This document shows, piece by piece, positions 13,740 to 14,988 of a stretch of DNA of 14,988 bases. Positions within the stretch are counted from its first letter, which is position 1, and every line of letters starts with the position of its first letter. The position numbers and the translations under genes were made by a program. The notes beneath the pieces are model-generated. The model saw nothing but the letters and a program-made list of their open reading frames with translations. It made no database searches and was not told the DNA's origin. The DNA comes from Lachnospiraceae bacterium (GTDB lineage: Bacteria; Bacillota; Clostridia; Lachnospirales; Lachnospiraceae), in contig CAADSM010000068.1 in assembly GCA_900751785.1 (NCBI GenBank), positions 1-14,988 on the forward strand. Direction: 5' to 3'.

Positions 13740-13845
13740 GGGGACGTAGTGAAATTCAATTTTGCTACGTCCCCAATTGCAATTCGGTGTGTCCCTAATT
13801 GCAATTCAGTGTGTCCCCAATTGCAGTCTGCCCTGTCCCTTTTTG
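13740..13845 (+). repeat. REP/MITE-like element, left copy
   Basis: A hairpin of 35 nt (GGGGACGTAG 13740-13749 with CTACGTCCCC 13765-13774; the loop itself is partly palindromic) is followed by three tandem 22-nt units (13775-13796, 13797-13818, 13819-13840). Each begins AATTGCA and ends TGTCCC(C/T). A degenerate fourth unit starts at 13841. The element reappears inverted at 14905-14988. It lies between the divergent Cys-rich and subtilase genes. Confidence 0.85.
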
Positions 13846-13989
13846 CAGTTCAGTAGGTATCTGTTTGAGGGCTTTCGATTGGGAAACCGCATAGAGGAAG
13901 GGGCAGGAAGAAATTGTGGTGATCGATGTCGGGGGACAGAGAAACAATTCTTCATCCTGAGAATATTTTGAAGTAAAAAGGAATTGTAT

Positions 13990-14898
13990 ATGAAGTGGGT
14001 AAAACAGAAAGTCGGATACTGGTGCAATGATATTATAAAGGAAAAATATCAGGGGAAGGGTGTCTGTATTGCCGTGCTGGACACAGGGATCTCGAAGCAT
14101 CCGGATCTGGACGGACGTGTCGCCGGGTTCAGGGACTTTACAGATGACTGCATGGAATGCCGTGACGACAGCGGGCACGGCACGCATGTCGCAGGGATCC
14201 TGGCAGGAAACGGGCGCGCATCATCGGGCGCGTACGCAGGGATGGCGCCGCAGGCCTCTCTGCTTGTGGGGAAAGTCCTTGACAGCGAGGGGATCGGAGA
14301 TGTGGAAAACGTGATCAACGGCATACGATGGATCATGTCAGTAAAGGACCGGTGCGGAGTCAGGATTGTAAATATCTCGGTCGGAACGCAGCCGGATCTC
14401 GGAGAAGAGCAGAAAAGGCGCCTTCTGGAAGCGGTGGAAGCGCTGTGGGATATGGGACTTGTAGTGGTCGTCTCGGCGGGAAACTACGGACCGGGCGCCG
14501 GTTCTGTGGCTGTGCCGGGAAACAGCAGGAAGGTCATCACGGTAGGCGTGCCGGACACTGCGCGCCCTGCGGTATACTGCCGCAGAGAAAAGCTTAACTA
14601 TTCGGGGCGCGGACCGACAGAAGAGTGCGTGATAAAGCCGGATGTTTTCGCGCCCGGAACGAGTATCATCAGCTGTAACAGCCGGTATGCGCAGCCGGGG
14701 GAGCATCCGTATGCGGTCAAGAGCGGCACTTCCATGGCGGCGCCCGTCGTATCGGGTGCGGCTGCGTGCCTTTTGTCTAAATATCCGGATATGACGAACG
14801 TGGAAGTGAAACTGAAATTGAGAGAATCGTGCGTCAAGTCTGCCGGCACTGAGGCGGGCTGGGGGTTTCTGCATGTGGGACGGCTCTTGAAAGCCTGA
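13990..14898 (+). CDS. S8 (subtilisin-like) serine peptidase, AprX-like, cytosolic
   Basis: A 302-residue peptidase with the full triad: D31 (AVLDTGI), H63 (DDSGHGTHVAG) and S248 (SGTSMAAP), and the oxyanion N165 (SAGNYGP). It has no signal peptide and no propeptide; only about 24 residues precede the first catalytic strand. It therefore likely acts inside the cell without the maturation step of secreted subtilisins. The SRGPT-like motif (here SGRGPTEE, 205-212) and overall length resemble the catalytic part of Bacillus AprX. ATG 13990 is chosen because AAAAGGA lies about 8 nt before it; TTG 13984 is also open. The gene is bracketed by inverted REP-like elements, and no partner gene is visible. 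Targets are unknown. Confidence 0.92.
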   Translation: MKWVKQKVGYWCNDIIKEKYQGKGVCIAVLDTGISKHPDLDGRVAGFRDFTDDCMECRDDSGHGTHVAGILAGNGRASSGAYAGMAPQASLLVGKVLDSEGIGDVENVINGIRWIMSVKDRCGVRIVNISVGTQPDLGEEQKRRLLEAVEALWDMGLVVVVSAGNYGPGAGSVAVPGNSRKVITVGVPDTARPAVYCRREKLNYSGRGPTEECVIKPDVFAPGTSIISCNSRYAQPGEHPYAVKSGTSMAAPVVSGAAACLLSKYPDMTNVEVKLKLRESCVKSAGTEAGWGFLHVGRLLKA

Positions 14899-14904
14899 AA
14901 CGGA

Positions 14905-14988
14905 CAAAAAGGGACAGGGCAGACTGCAATTGGGGACACACTGAACTGCAATTGGGGACGTAGTAAAATTGAATTTGACTACGTCCCC
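14905..14988 (-). repeat. REP/MITE-like element, right copy (inverted)
   Basis: In reverse orientation this is an 84-nt copy of the left element with 3 mismatches, lacking one 22-nt unit. Its hairpin (GGGGACGTAG 14954-14963 with CTACGTCCCC 14979-14988) ends exactly at the window edge, so further units or a flanking duplication may lie outside. It starts 6 nt after the subtilase stop codon and could also act as a 3' mRNA hairpin. Confidence 0.85.

Noticed and set aside
13775..13840. CRISPR array
   Set aside because: The 22-nt units are directly abutting without spacers, and no cas gene is present.
13762..13971. A 69-codon frame through the left repeat
   Set aside because: It translates the tandem repeat units and has no ribosome site; the repeat pattern explains the open frame.

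Overview
The window (about half G+C) reads as chromosomal DNA of a low-GC-lineage anaerobic gut Firmicute, most likely a member of the Lachnospiraceae. The grounds are strong AAGGAGG-type ribosome sites, a sortase-type (PxTG) cell-wall anchor, a Cys/Gly-rich 'chorion class' small protein typical of that group, a FeoAB iron system without FeoC, and the style of the two-component/ABC module. The species cannot be fixed from sequence alone. No rRNA, tRNA, CRISPR array, integrase or transposase gene was seen.

Layout. (1) 1-4173: a bidirectional terminator, a leftward DUF2007 gene with its own promoter, and a large rightward gene for a secreted, wall-anchored protein that fuses a purple-acid-phosphatase-like metallophosphoesterase to a choice-of-anchor I (beta-propeller-like) domain. 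Its upstream region carries PhoP-box-like hexamers at 11-bp spacing. (2) 4343-8282: a small unknown gene, an OmpR-type response regulator, a BcrA/LanF-type ABC ATPase and its ABC-2 permease (overlapping by 4 nt), and a short one-TM histidine kinase. A direct repeat between regulator and ATPase is a good candidate for the regulator's own operator. The arrangement resembles antimicrobial-peptide or cell-envelope-stress detoxification modules. (3) 8283-10631: feoA-feoB, driven by a near-perfect sigma-A promoter (TTGACT, 17 nt, TATAAT) with a Fur-box-like palindrome over the predicted transcription start. (4) 10721-12165: a divergent TruA-family pseudouridine synthase (leftward) and an acyl-CoA thioesterase (rightward) with a structured leader. 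(5) 12307-13673: two leftward uncharacterised genes that overlap by 104 nt, a rightward 50-residue small ORF that shares a symmetrical -10 element with them, a bidirectional terminator, and a leftward Cys/Gly-rich repeat protein. (6) 13740-14988: an AprX-like cytosolic subtilase lying between two long inverted copies of a REP/MITE-like element made of a GGGGACGTAG hairpin plus ~22-bp tandem units. The right copy ends exactly at the window edge.

Functional threads: phosphate scavenging at the surface, envelope-stress sensing and export, Fur-controlled ferrous iron uptake, and a possibly sporulation-linked cluster of small proteins. The least explained parts are the subtilase bracketed by inverted repeats, the overlapping unknown gene pair, and the unknown small proteins.
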